From Aquimarina amphilecti (GTDB taxonomy: Bacteria > Bacteroidota > Bacteroidia > Flavobacteriales > Flavobacteriaceae), in assembly GCF_900109375.1 (NCBI RefSeq), contig NZ_FOAB01000006.1, forward strand, positions 363,097 to 427,096: 64,000 bases of DNA, written 5' to 3'. Position 1 is the stretch's first letter. The number at the start of each line of letters is the position of its first letter. Below the pieces are notes generated by a model. The model saw only the letters and a program-made list of their open reading frames with translations. It did no database searches and was not told where the DNA came from. The position numbers were made by a program, and so were the translations under genes. Below, one piece after another: positions 28,144 through 36,577 of the stretch.

Positions 28144-29439
28144 TTATTTATCCATCAAGCTTCTAAACTGATAAAAGAAACGTTCTATAAGTCTTAAGTC
28201 TTCTGTTATGATTTCTACAGAACCACGCATTTCTTGCTGAAAAGGTATTTCTTTATTATAAGTAGTGATGAGGTTTTTAGGAAGTTTTACATCGATAAGA
28301 TATAATCCGTCTTTATCTGGTAACATAGATATATAATCTACTGTTCCCTGTAACATTCCGAATTCATCATCCGGAAAATTTTCTAATTTAATATTCGCTT
28401 TTTGTCCTAGTTTTATTTTCCCTGAATTCTGAGTAGGAGCTTTTATTTTGGCAACATAAGAGGAAGATTCTTGAATCGGGATTACTATAAAAACAATGTC
28501 TCCGGCAGTAACATTTTGATTTGCAAAACGATAATTAGAAAATGAAACACGTCCTTCGATATCCGATTGCAGCAAATACCTTAGTTCCCAGTCTTTAATA
28601 CTTTTCTTAAGTCTATTAAAGGACTGCAGTACTTTTAGTCTAAGATTATTCTCTTCTTTTGTTTTGTTTATTTCTGTATTTACAGATGTCTTATTTGCAT
28701 TACCTATTGATTCAGTAATTTGCGAAATTTGGGCATCAATTGCTTTATAATTTCTCTCTACTCCGTAGTACTCAGATTCACTTTGTTCATATTCTTGCTG
28801 AGAAATTCTACCTTTTTCAAATAACACTTTTTGTCTATTGAAATCTCTTTTCTTATTATCTAATTCTCTTTTGGAAAACTTCTTCTGATCAATTAAATTT
28901 TGCTTTCTTAAACGAAGTTCTGATAAAGAGTTCTTATTAGCTATAGCTTCATTAGAGAAAGGATTTAATCGCTTATTAAGTAAGTAATCTAAATAACTAT
29001 TTTCGAATGTAGCGAAATCAGTTAATATATCTCCAAGAATTAATGTTGGTAGTTCATCTAAAGGGAAACTAAATGATTTATTACTTACAGTAATTGTATC
29101 AACAATCGCTTTAAGTTTAAATACATCTTCATAATTCGCCGTATTTCTCAAAATAGCCAATGGAGTACCTTCAGGAACTGTATCTCCTTCTTTTACTAAA
29201 ATAGCTTCTATTTTTTCGCTAACATTAGCTTGTTCTTTTTGTAAAGGAGCTTCTGTAGTAACAATAGCTTGTGCAGGAATAGTATCTGGATATTTAAGCA
29301 TCCATGATAGAAATAGTAATAGAAGTATTAAAACTAAAATCAACAAGTTTCCCCATCGTATCATCCAATGTGGTACTCGAGTTAAAATCTCTTGAACTTC
29401 TTCACTTCTTAATTGTATTTCCTCTAAATTATCTGGCAT
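28144..29439 (-). CDS. HlyD-family periplasmic adaptor of a peptide exporter
   Basis: The protein has 431 residues. An N-terminal cytoplasmic tail and one membrane segment (about 31-48, LILVLILLLLFLSW) precede a split lipoyl/barrel-sandwich domain (VSEKIEAILVKEGDTVPEGT at one end, GRVSFSNYRFANQNVTAGD at the other). Between them is a long coiled-coil hairpin (about 170-270). A C-terminal beta-barrel region follows. Such adaptors link an inner-membrane ABC exporter to a TolC-type outer-membrane channel, which is not encoded here. It starts 1 bp after the exporter gene's stop, so both are in one transcript with the C39-ABC protein. Confidence 0.9.
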   Translation of the reverse strand: MPDNLEEIQLRSEEVQEILTRVPHWMIRWGNLLILVLILLLLFLSWMLKYPDTIPAQAIVTTEAPLQKEQANVSEKIEAILVKEGDTVPEGTPLAILRNTANYEDVFKLKAIVDTITVSNKSFSFPLDELPTLILGDILTDFATFENSYLDYLLNKRLNPFSNEAIANKNSLSELRLRKQNLIDQKKFSKRELDNKKRDFNRQKVLFEKGRISQQEYEQSESEYYGVERNYKAIDAQISQITESIGNANKTSVNTEINKTKEENNLRLKVLQSFNRLKKSIKDWELRYLLQSDIEGRVSFSNYRFANQNVTAGDIVFIVIPIQESSSYVAKIKAPTQNSGKIKLGQKANIKLENFPDDEFGMLQGTVDYISMLPDKDGLYLIDVKLPKNLITTYNKEIPFQQEMRGSVEIITEDLRLIERFFYQFRSLMDK

Positions 29440-29440
29440 G

Positions 29441-31645
29441 TTACTTTCCTAATTCTAATTGATTTTTAACCAAATTATAATAGCTTCCTTTTTCTTTGAT
29501 CAAAGACTCGTGATTTCCTACTTCTATAATTTCTCCTTTATCCAGTACAACAATCTGATCGGCATTTTTAACAGTACTTAATCTATGGGCAATAACCATT
29601 ACTGTTTTATCTTTAAAAAAGGTATCTAATTTTTCCATTATTACCTTTTCATTATTTGCATCTAGAGCAGAAGTCGCTTCATCAAAGAATAAAAATTTAG
29701 GGTTTTTATATACAGCTCTAGCAATAAACAATCGTTGCTTTTGACCAGTACTTAATCCCACGCCTTCCATTCCTATTTTTGTGTTATAAGATAGTGGTAG
29801 CGATTCCACAAATTCTTTAATATTTGCTACATCTACAGCGTGAGCTAATTTTTTCTTATCTACATAATCTTCTCCAACTGCAATATTATTAGCAATTGTA
29901 TCATTAAATATATACCCTTCTTGCATTACAACTCCAAATTGATCTCTCCAAGATTTTTGCGATACGTGCTGTAAATCGTGAGAACCAATAAATATTTGTC
30001 CTTCATCTGGTTCATAAAACTTTAGTAGAATTTTCATGAGGGTAGTTTTTCCACTACCACTTACACCAACTACTGCGGTTATTTTATTAGCCGGAATAGA
30101 GAGTTTTAAGTTTTGTAAAACAGGTTTGTCAGATCCTACATATCTAAAGCTAAGATTTTTAATTTCAAAACCAGAATTATCGGGAATTTCCCGAATCTTT
30201 TCTTCTCCAGATTTTTCTTCGTCTTCCTTATTATGAATTTCTCCGAGACGTTCTAATGAAATCTGAGCATCTTGCAATTCTCTTAAGAAATTAATCAATT
30301 GAGTAATTGGAGCATTTAATTGCCCTACGATAGATGTAATTGCGAGCATCATACCCAAAGTAATTTCTCCGTCAATCACCAATAAAGCAGAAAGAACAGT
30401 AATTAGTATGTTTTTTAGCTCGTTTATAAAAGCAGAACCAACACTTTGATATTGTTCTAAAGCTAGGTTTTCTATAGATATTTTGAAAAGCTTAGCTTGT
30501 ACAAATTCCCAATTCCACCTTTTTCTTTTTTCGGCATTGTGGAGTTTAATTTCCTGCATACCATTTACCAACTCAATTACCTTGCTCTGTTCTTCACTGA
30601 TTTGGGAAAAACGCTTATAATCTAATTTTTTACGTTTTTTGAAAAATATTAATATCCAAGCAAAGTAAAAAGCACTACCAATTGCAAAAACTGAAAAAAT
30701 GGAGAAACTATAATAAATAAGAACAATACTAAAAACGATTAAGTTCACCATCGAAAATAATACGTTTAATGAGGACATAGTAAGGATCTGTTCTATCCTT
30801 TTATGGTCATTAATCCGCTGTAATAAATCTCCAGTCATTTTTACATCAAAATAGGAGATGGGTAGATTCATTAACTTAATAAAGAAATCTGATATTAGAG
30901 AAATATTTATTCTAGTACTTAAATGTAATAAAATCCAACTTCGTAGAACATCTATTAAAGTTCTTCCAATAAAGAGCGATAATTGTGCGATTAACACTAG
31001 ATATACAAAATTAATATCTTCGTTTTCGATACCTACATCAACGATACTCTGAGTAAGAAAAGGAGTAATTAATTGTAATAAACTCCCTGCAGTTAATCCA
31101 AGAATAAGTTGAAAAATGAATTTTTTGTATTGGAAAACATATTTAGAAATAAATTTGAATCCAAACTCTTCATCTTTCTCATCTAAATTATCATTGTAGA
31201 ATTTTGGTGTTGGTTCAACTAATAATGCAACACCTTCTTCAGTAGTTTGATCAGCATTATTACCAATCCAAGCTTTAATGAATTCTTCTTTGGTATATGT
31301 AATTAAACCATGAGCAGGGTCTGACACATAAATTGTCATACCTCCTTTTTTGGTAGTTTTGATTTTATAAACTACTACATAATGTACTTTGTTCCAGTGT
31401 ACTATACAAGGCAAAGGAACTTCTAATAATTGATCTAAGGATAGTTTTACTCCTAATGATCTAAATCCAATACTTTCTACAGCTTCGCTTAAACCGAGTA
31501 AAGAACTTCCTTCTCTTGTTGTCTCACTTAGAGATCTAAGTTTCTGAGTGTTTAGTACTTTTCCGTAATGTTTAGCTATGATTTTAATACAAGTAGGTCC
31601 ACAATCTTTTGATTCGGCTTGTTTGTAAAAAGGAAATTTAGGCAT
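29441..31645 (-). CDS. Peptidase-containing ABC transporter (C39 peptidase + ABC exporter)
   Basis: The protein has 734 residues. The N-terminal C39 peptidase has the oxyanion Gln 9, catalytic Cys 15 in ESKDCGPTC, His 88 in NKVHYVVVYKI and Asp 109 in SDPAHG, so it looks active. A six-helix exporter membrane domain follows (about 170-450). The nucleotide-binding domain has Walker A GVSGSGKTT, signature LSTGQKQRL, Walker B FLFFDEATSALD and H-loop IAHRLST. The family cuts leaders after a Gly-Gly motif and exports the released core peptide. The upstream gene encoding a GG-leader peptide on the same strand supplies a candidate substrate. A 162-bp spacer separates it from the glycosyltransferase-like gene. 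Confidence 0.94.
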   Translation of the reverse strand: MPKFPFYKQAESKDCGPTCIKIIAKHYGKVLNTQKLRSLSETTREGSSLLGLSEAVESIGFRSLGVKLSLDQLLEVPLPCIVHWNKVHYVVVYKIKTTKKGGMTIYVSDPAHGLITYTKEEFIKAWIGNNADQTTEEGVALLVEPTPKFYNDNLDEKDEEFGFKFISKYVFQYKKFIFQLILGLTAGSLLQLITPFLTQSIVDVGIENEDINFVYLVLIAQLSLFIGRTLIDVLRSWILLHLSTRINISLISDFFIKLMNLPISYFDVKMTGDLLQRINDHKRIEQILTMSSLNVLFSMVNLIVFSIVLIYYSFSIFSVFAIGSAFYFAWILIFFKKRKKLDYKRFSQISEEQSKVIELVNGMQEIKLHNAEKRKRWNWEFVQAKLFKISIENLALEQYQSVGSAFINELKNILITVLSALLVIDGEITLGMMLAITSIVGQLNAPITQLINFLRELQDAQISLERLGEIHNKEDEEKSGEEKIREIPDNSGFEIKNLSFRYVGSDKPVLQNLKLSIPANKITAVVGVSGSGKTTLMKILLKFYEPDEGQIFIGSHDLQHVSQKSWRDQFGVVMQEGYIFNDTIANNIAVGEDYVDKKKLAHAVDVANIKEFVESLPLSYNTKIGMEGVGLSTGQKQRLFIARAVYKNPKFLFFDEATSALDANNEKVIMEKLDTFFKDKTVMVIAHRLSTVKNADQIVVLDKGEIIEVGNHESLIKEKGSYYNLVKNQLELGK

Positions 31646-31807
31646 TAAAAGTTTTAATTTTGAGTGATGAGTTGTTCTACAAAGAAAAGTAATTCTTTTT
31701 GATTATACTATCAAACTTGATTAGATACTAAATTGTTTATATGAATTAGTTTAACTAATAAGCAATTTGTTACCCAAGAAAGATGAATTATTTTTAAATA
31801 TTATTTT

Positions 31808-33106
31808 TTAGGTTGATAGCGAAACGCTAACATGTTCTGGTTGTAGGATTTCTAATAATAACGTTTTTTCTAGTACAAAAGAAATCATCCTAGTTTTAAA
31901 ACTTGTAATGTCTTGTCCAAACTGTTTTAAGAAATCTTCATCTTTTGATAATTCATCATATAGTTCTTTTATGGAAACAGGTTCCATAAAATATAGTAAA
32001 ATACTATGCCAACCAACAAGATCTTTTTTATCTACTTTTCTATTATATGGAATTGTAAATTCTATAGTGATTGGCTCTGCATTAAAATCGATAATACATT
32101 CTTTTTTTAAAACAAACTTGGTTGTTAGCAATTCTTCAATAGTTACGTTTTCTACAAAATCATAAAAATCAAATATTTTCTGTAATCTAGAAGGCTTAAT
32201 TTCTTGATCAAAACCTTGATCAGGAAAAAGTTTATGGAGTTTAGTTTTTATATTCTTATAATATTCCGGGAAATGATATTGAAGTCTGGCTTCAATTTGT
32301 TCGCAAGCAAAAATTGATTTTTTAGCAAATCCAATACAATGAATGAATTTAGAAATAAGGGGTACTGTACTTAAATCAATGATTTCTGCAAAATTTGGTT
32401 GTACGTTATCAAATAAATATTGAACTTTTAAATCGTTTTTATCCGTAATAGCAAATCCCAGTTGTTGTTCGAAAATAGTATTGAATATTCCAATATCTAT
32501 ATGAGGGAAATGACGTTGGTTTTTTTCTATTAAGTTTTTAGCCGTAGCATACAATTCTTTAAAATAATTATTGTTTTTCCCGCCAATAAAGCCGGCATTA
32601 TGAGCTTGAATTTTACCGTTTTTGTAATAGTTATTTATGAGTTCATTAGGTATAGAATCAAAATTTGCGAGCATATACTTAAATGTTTTAGCATACCCAG
32701 GAAAGTTTGTTTCAATGTTTTGAGCAATGATGTCATACTGATCGATATCGTAAGGGATTTTGTCCCAAATAAAAATATCATTATCTAAGTGAATAAAAGG
32801 TTCACTTTGTTCAGCACATGTAACGAGCTTCCCAAAAGCCCATAGTTTGGGATGATAATTATTGATTTTCTCCAGATTAGTATGAATGTTAGAATAGGGT
32901 AATTCTAGTAAATCATCAAATAGTTCTTTTCCTCTATTGTCAGTAAATAGTTCATTTGATTTGTAAAACCTATTTATGGTTAGAGCGCTTAAGGCAAAAC
33001 TATAAAATGCATATTTTTGATTTGGCCATCCACCATTAAACCTAGCATTTGCATCATCCGAGTTGTGATATGTAGGTTTAGTCCAAAAACTTTGAATTAT
33101 TTTCAT
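31808..33106 (-). CDS. DUF6734-like protein, putative GT-A glycosyltransferase
   Basis: The protein has 432 residues. The N-terminus MKIIQSFWTKP, then RFNGGWPNQKYAFYSFALSAL, and PFIHLDNDIFIW resemble the Bacteroidota family DUF6734 as I recall it. The DND at 108-110 sits after a hydrophobic strand, as the metal-binding DxD of GT-A glycosyltransferases does. HNAGFIGGKNNNYF further on is typical of sugar transferases that hold an acceptor near the active site. No signal peptide is seen, so it is cytosolic. Its place between a GG-leader peptide gene and the C39 exporter suggests it modifies that peptide before export. This is inference: the family has no assigned chemistry that I know of, and an unrelated GT role is possible. 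Confidence 0.72.
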   Translation of the reverse strand: MKIIQSFWTKPTYHNSDDANARFNGGWPNQKYAFYSFALSALTINRFYKSNELFTDNRGKELFDDLLELPYSNIHTNLEKINNYHPKLWAFGKLVTCAEQSEPFIHLDNDIFIWDKIPYDIDQYDIIAQNIETNFPGYAKTFKYMLANFDSIPNELINNYYKNGKIQAHNAGFIGGKNNNYFKELYATAKNLIEKNQRHFPHIDIGIFNTIFEQQLGFAITDKNDLKVQYLFDNVQPNFAEIIDLSTVPLISKFIHCIGFAKKSIFACEQIEARLQYHFPEYYKNIKTKLHKLFPDQGFDQEIKPSRLQKIFDFYDFVENVTIEELLTTKFVLKKECIIDFNAEPITIEFTIPYNRKVDKKDLVGWHSILLYFMEPVSIKELYDELSKDEDFLKQFGQDITSFKTRMISFVLEKTLLLEILQPEHVSVSLST

Positions 33107-33124
33107 GATACTGTGTGTTTAAAA

Positions 33125-33149
33125 AGAGGATGTTTAAAAAACACCCTCT
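33125..33149 (-). terminator. Terminator/attenuator between the GG-peptide gene and the downstream operon
   Basis: AGAGG-A-TGTTT (33125-33135) pairs with AAACA-C-CCTCT (33139-33149) with one A/C mismatch and a 3-base loop. On the minus strand the stem is followed by a T-run (plus-strand A-run 33121-33125). It lies 21 bp after the peptide stop and 18 bp before the next start codon. It should end most transcripts after the short peptide gene while some read through. Confidence 0.7.
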
Positions 33150-33170
33150 ATAAATTAAGATAAATAGATC

Positions 33171-33374
33171 TTAGTAATTAGGCTTACACCAAGTATGCAA
33201 TTCAGTGTCATAATATAAATATTGACCGTTAATCCAAGACCCATGAGGAGGATACATTTTACCGGATGGGCAATTAGGGTAAGACCCATATTCGTAGCCA
33301 CCAGTAATTTGCTTAGCTTCTTTTCTGTCTAAGATTTCACCTTTGATTTTCTTTAAAATTTCTGATTTTTTCAT
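33171..33374 (-). CDS. Double-glycine leader peptide, candidate bacteriocin/RiPP-like precursor
   Basis: The peptide has 67 residues. A 26-residue leader ends in ILDRKEAKQITGG, matching the Bacteroidota GG-leader pattern (charged helix, ...KEAKQITGG), with predicted C39 cleavage after Gly 26. The 41-residue core is Tyr-rich (8 Tyr, 2 Trp) and has two Cys (35 and 63), which could form one disulfide after export. Ser and Thr residues are available as acceptors for sugar. There are no lanthionine synthetase, radical SAM or ATP-grasp genes nearby. The downstream genes encode a GT-like protein, the C39 exporter and an adaptor. No immunity gene was recognised. A signalling peptide rather than an antibacterial one is also possible. 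Confidence 0.78.
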   Translation of the reverse strand: MKKSEILKKIKGEILDRKEAKQITGGYEYGSYPNCPSGKMYPPHGSWINGQYLYYDTELHTWCKPNY

Positions 33375-33727
33375 TTTTACATGATTTTAAATTAATAATG
33401 ATTTGATAGTATACTATTACTATATAATACGATGAAAAGGAGAAATGTTACTAGGGAGAAATTCACTTAAACGTTGTAGTGTTGATAAGTTGTTAGAATT
33501 GTATGTTTTTTAACATAATCCTGACATAAGTATTGGTTAAAATGTTATTTTTTTATCAAAATGTGGCCCTATGCAATGTGAACTGTGGAGAAGTGGTAAT
33601 TTCCTTTTGAAAGAAAATTTTAGAAGAGATATAATTATTAATGACGAACATTCTTGAGATATATAAAATAAAAAGGAGTGTTTTTATATAAAACACTCCT
33701 TTTTAAGGATACAATCAAGCTTGGCTT
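33375..33727. other. Intergenic region upstream of the GG-peptide gene
   Basis: No convincing gene is present in these 353 bp, only ORFs under 30 codons. It holds a 12-bp perfect palindrome ATAGTATACTAT (33406-33417), about 32-43 bp before the peptide start and a plausible operator. There is also a small dyad TATGTT/AACATA (about 33502-33516), and the terminator of the amylase gene is at its far end. No clear TAnnTTTG promoter is visible on the minus strand. Confidence 0.5.
33670..33704. terminator. Terminator after the type IX-secreted amylase gene
   Basis: A perfect 15-bp stem AAAAAGGAGTGTTTT (33670-33684) pairs with AAAACACTCCTTTTT (33690-33704) across a 5-base loop. A/T runs on both sides let it work in both directions. 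It lies 24 bp beyond the amylase stop on the minus strand. Confidence 0.92.
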
Positions 33728-36511
33728 TTAGCGTAAACTTAACTTGGTGGAGGCTATTCCTTTTTCATTTTGGATTTGTACTAAGTACAGTCCGCGGGCT
33801 AATTCTCCTATTTCAAAATTAGTTCCCGGTTCAAAATTACCTTCAAATTTCTTGGCTAATGAACCAGTGATATTATAAACAAATACTTTCTGTACAGATT
33901 CATCAATACTAAATGTAGTTTTAGCAGGGTTCGGGTATGCGTTAAAACTATTCCCTTTAATAAAATCCTGAGTACTTAAACTACGTTGTTGATTCGCATA
34001 TATTTTAAATTCACCAGGTTGTAATGAAATAACGGCGTTTACATCAGTCACTTCTATAGAAGATCCTGCTTCATCTAATAAATCATACCAAGTTCCAGTT
34101 TCTTGAAAAGTAGGATTGATAGAAATGGTACTAACTCCAAAATTTCCAATAATGGTTACATATTCTATTTCATCTCCTGTCGCAGAAGCATCCGTAAGTT
34201 GAATTTTCTTTGATGTGGTTGATGATAATGATAGTGCGAAGTCATTAGTTGCAAATATCTTCTCATTTAACTTCAGATCAATTAACTTAGTATATACATC
34301 ATATACATCCGTTCTATCAGTAACGTTTAAATAATCCCAACGGATAGGTTTTGGATTTGTTCTACATCCATCATCTATACTACCATCTTCACAACGATTA
34401 ATGCTAAAACCATATCCTAATTCGCCAAATTGCCAAATCATTTTTGGTCCTGGAATAGTAAAGTAAAATGCACCGGCAAGTTCTACTCGATCCAACGCAG
34501 TAGATAGTTCGGTTATATCGTAGGTTGGAGAATTGGTGTCATTTCCGAATTGAATGTTTTTATACATCAAACGTTCTTCATCATGGCTCTCCATATAACT
34601 AATATTTGATGGAGTAGTCCAACCACGAGATAAATAAGAAACGGATTGAAAATTAGAATCTCCATACCCCATTGTAGCTTGATTATAGTTGAAATTACTA
34701 TTCCCCCAAACAAGCATACCTTCATTAATTAAGATGGTTTCTTCAGAATTTGGGGCGAAATGTTCAAGAATAACATATGCATCAGCATCAACAGCTTGAA
34801 TCGCTGTATTCATTCTGGTAAGTATATCAATTCGGCTTTGATCAAATGATCCTCCATCGCCAATAGTGTTAGTAAATCCCTTGGTGAAGTCAAATCTAAA
34901 ACCATCAATATTGTATTCTGTTAACCAATATTCGTTTAATCGATCAATATAATCTTCTGTAGCTTGTGATTCATGATCTATATCATTAAAGAATGAAAAA
35001 GTCGGATTAGAATCAGTTTCCCTAAATATTGGGTTCTCTGCAGTCGCCTGACCATTATAGCAACCATTACAATCATTCCACATTCTATAATAAGGGTTTT
35101 GACCAGTAGCATGATTGTAAACAACATCTAATATAACCGCAATCCCTCTAGCATGACATTCATCTATAAATTGTTTAAATGCAGTAGGAGTTCCATAATA
35201 CTTATCCAATGCCATGTGAAATGAAGGGTTGTATCCCCAACTAATGTTTCCATCAAATTCTGATACAGGCATTAATTCGATTGCATTTACACCTAAATCT
35301 TCTAAATAATCTAGTCTTGCTTTAACGGCATCAAAAGAATGTAAATTATCAAAATCACGAATCAGCAACTCATAAATAACTAAATCGGTAACCTCCGGTC
35401 TTTGAAAACCGGTAGTTTGCCAAATGTATGGCGCTTCTCCAGTTTTAAACCAGGATACAGCATCATTAGTTTTTCCAGTTGGATAACTTGGTAAATCAGG
35501 AAAAGTTACATTGTCTATAAATGAATCATTAAATTCAGATAATATTAGGGTAGAGTAGGGGTCAGCAACTGATATAGAAGCATCCACTACATATTGATAT
35601 AGAATATTTGCATTATTAGTTAGGTTATCTAAAGTAATCCAAAACCTGTCTTGTGCACTATCTTTATTTAATAGATATGTGTTGTCAAGAGTCCAGTCAT
35701 TGTTATTGAAATTCCCTTTTAAATGCACATAGTTTTTTCCGGGAGCGTATAATACGAATGTCGCAGACGTTCCATCTAGATTCAATCCATCCTTCATGCC
35801 AGCAGGCACAGGAACTTCAGTAACTACAGGAGTAGTAATGGCTGAAAAAGTTTCTGATAAAGAGTTTGTTGTTCCAGTTTCTGTGGCCACTAGCTCAAAG
35901 TCAACTCCTTCTGTAATAGTATAATTAGTAGTGTAATTTGTAATATTTGCTTGCGTATCAACGGATGCACCGTTAGCAAAAAGTTCAAAATCTGCATTTA
36001 CGGTAGAAGTAGCAGTAATAGTAAGATCATTTCCATTATCAATGATACTTACGGATTCGGTAGGAGCATCCAAAGTAAGTTGAAAGATACCTACGTTGAC
36101 CACATTGTCTTGAGTTTTATTATCACCAGTACCATCCTGAGCTTTCGCTAACATACCTATACGATCAATCCCAGTAGTACCATAAAAAGTAGTTGGCGTT
36201 AATGTAATAGAATATGTTCCATTTCCATTATCAGTAAAAACTTGAGGTTGAGCACTATTTGATGAATCTGTCCAATCACCATTATTTGGAGAGTTGATGG
36301 CAGCTGTTGCAGTTGGGCTATCAAAATACCATGCCCATAAGTATAAGTCTGTTGTCCCCCATGCACTAAGATCTACTCCAGATACAGTAATTGTGATTTC
36401 ATCATCTTCGTTAAAAGCTGAAGGAGTAATTGTAAAAGTTGCATTTTGTTGTTGGGCATTAGACATAATGAGTCCTAGAAAGAACATAAATAATAAAGTA
36501 AACTTTTTCAT
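33728..36511 (-). CDS. Type IX-secreted GH13 alpha-amylase with N-terminal binding domains
   Basis: The protein has 927 residues. A signal peptide (ending IMSNAQ) precedes a beta-sandwich domain (about 22-150) related to those of SusE/F-like and amylase N-termini, a second small domain (about 150-225) and a CBM48-like domain (about 240-330, FVLYAPGKNYVHLKGNF). The GH13 barrel (about 365-760) has VVYNHATG, the nucleophile Asp in DGFRFDFTKG, the acid Glu in YVILEHF and the third carboxylate in YMESHDEERL. The C-terminal type A sorting domain (YPNPAKTTF...LARGLYLVQI) directs type IX secretion. It should be the surface enzyme that starts starch breakdown for SusCDE. It is last in the susCDE operon, behind an attenuator-like hairpin. 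Confidence 0.92.
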   Translation of the reverse strand: MKKFTLLFMFFLGLIMSNAQQQNATFTITPSAFNEDDEITITVSGVDLSAWGTTDLYLWAWYFDSPTATAAINSPNNGDWTDSSNSAQPQVFTDNGNGTYSITLTPTTFYGTTGIDRIGMLAKAQDGTGDNKTQDNVVNVGIFQLTLDAPTESVSIIDNGNDLTITATSTVNADFELFANGASVDTQANITNYTTNYTITEGVDFELVATETGTTNSLSETFSAITTPVVTEVPVPAGMKDGLNLDGTSATFVLYAPGKNYVHLKGNFNNNDWTLDNTYLLNKDSAQDRFWITLDNLTNNANILYQYVVDASISVADPYSTLILSEFNDSFIDNVTFPDLPSYPTGKTNDAVSWFKTGEAPYIWQTTGFQRPEVTDLVIYELLIRDFDNLHSFDAVKARLDYLEDLGVNAIELMPVSEFDGNISWGYNPSFHMALDKYYGTPTAFKQFIDECHARGIAVILDVVYNHATGQNPYYRMWNDCNGCYNGQATAENPIFRETDSNPTFSFFNDIDHESQATEDYIDRLNEYWLTEYNIDGFRFDFTKGFTNTIGDGGSFDQSRIDILTRMNTAIQAVDADAYVILEHFAPNSEETILINEGMLVWGNSNFNYNQATMGYGDSNFQSVSYLSRGWTTPSNISYMESHDEERLMYKNIQFGNDTNSPTYDITELSTALDRVELAGAFYFTIPGPKMIWQFGELGYGFSINRCEDGSIDDGCRTNPKPIRWDYLNVTDRTDVYDVYTKLIDLKLNEKIFATNDFALSLSSTTSKKIQLTDASATGDEIEYVTIIGNFGVSTISINPTFQETGTWYDLLDEAGSSIEVTDVNAVISLQPGEFKIYANQQRSLSTQDFIKGNSFNAYPNPAKTTFSIDESVQKVFVYNITGSLAKKFEGNFEPGTNFEIGELARGLYLVQIQNEKGIASTKLSLR

Positions 36512-36531
36512 GACGCTATATGTTTAAAGCA

Positions 36532-36561
36532 AAAAGGCTGTTAATTTAATAACAGCCTTTT
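36532..36561 (-). terminator. Intra-operon terminator/attenuator between susE-like and amylase genes
   Basis: A 12-bp perfect stem AAAAGGCTGTTA (36532-36543) pairs with TAACAGCCTTTT (36550-36561) across a 6-base loop. On the minus strand it is followed by a T-run. It sits within the 66-bp spacer before the amylase start. It should lower amylase expression relative to susCDE by partial termination. Confidence 0.8.
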
Positions 36562-36577
36562 CTATGTTTATATTTAA

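Noticed and set aside
33445..33513. A 22-codon plus-strand ORF preceded by AAGGAG
   Set aside because: The ribosome-site-like sequence is attractive, but Bacteroidota rarely depend on it. The ORF is short with no recognisable motif, and divergent from the peptide gene without a visible promoter.
33571..33657. A 28-codon plus-strand ORF near the amylase terminator
   Set aside because: It has no start signals, no family resemblance and no GG or signal motif; such length is expected by chance.
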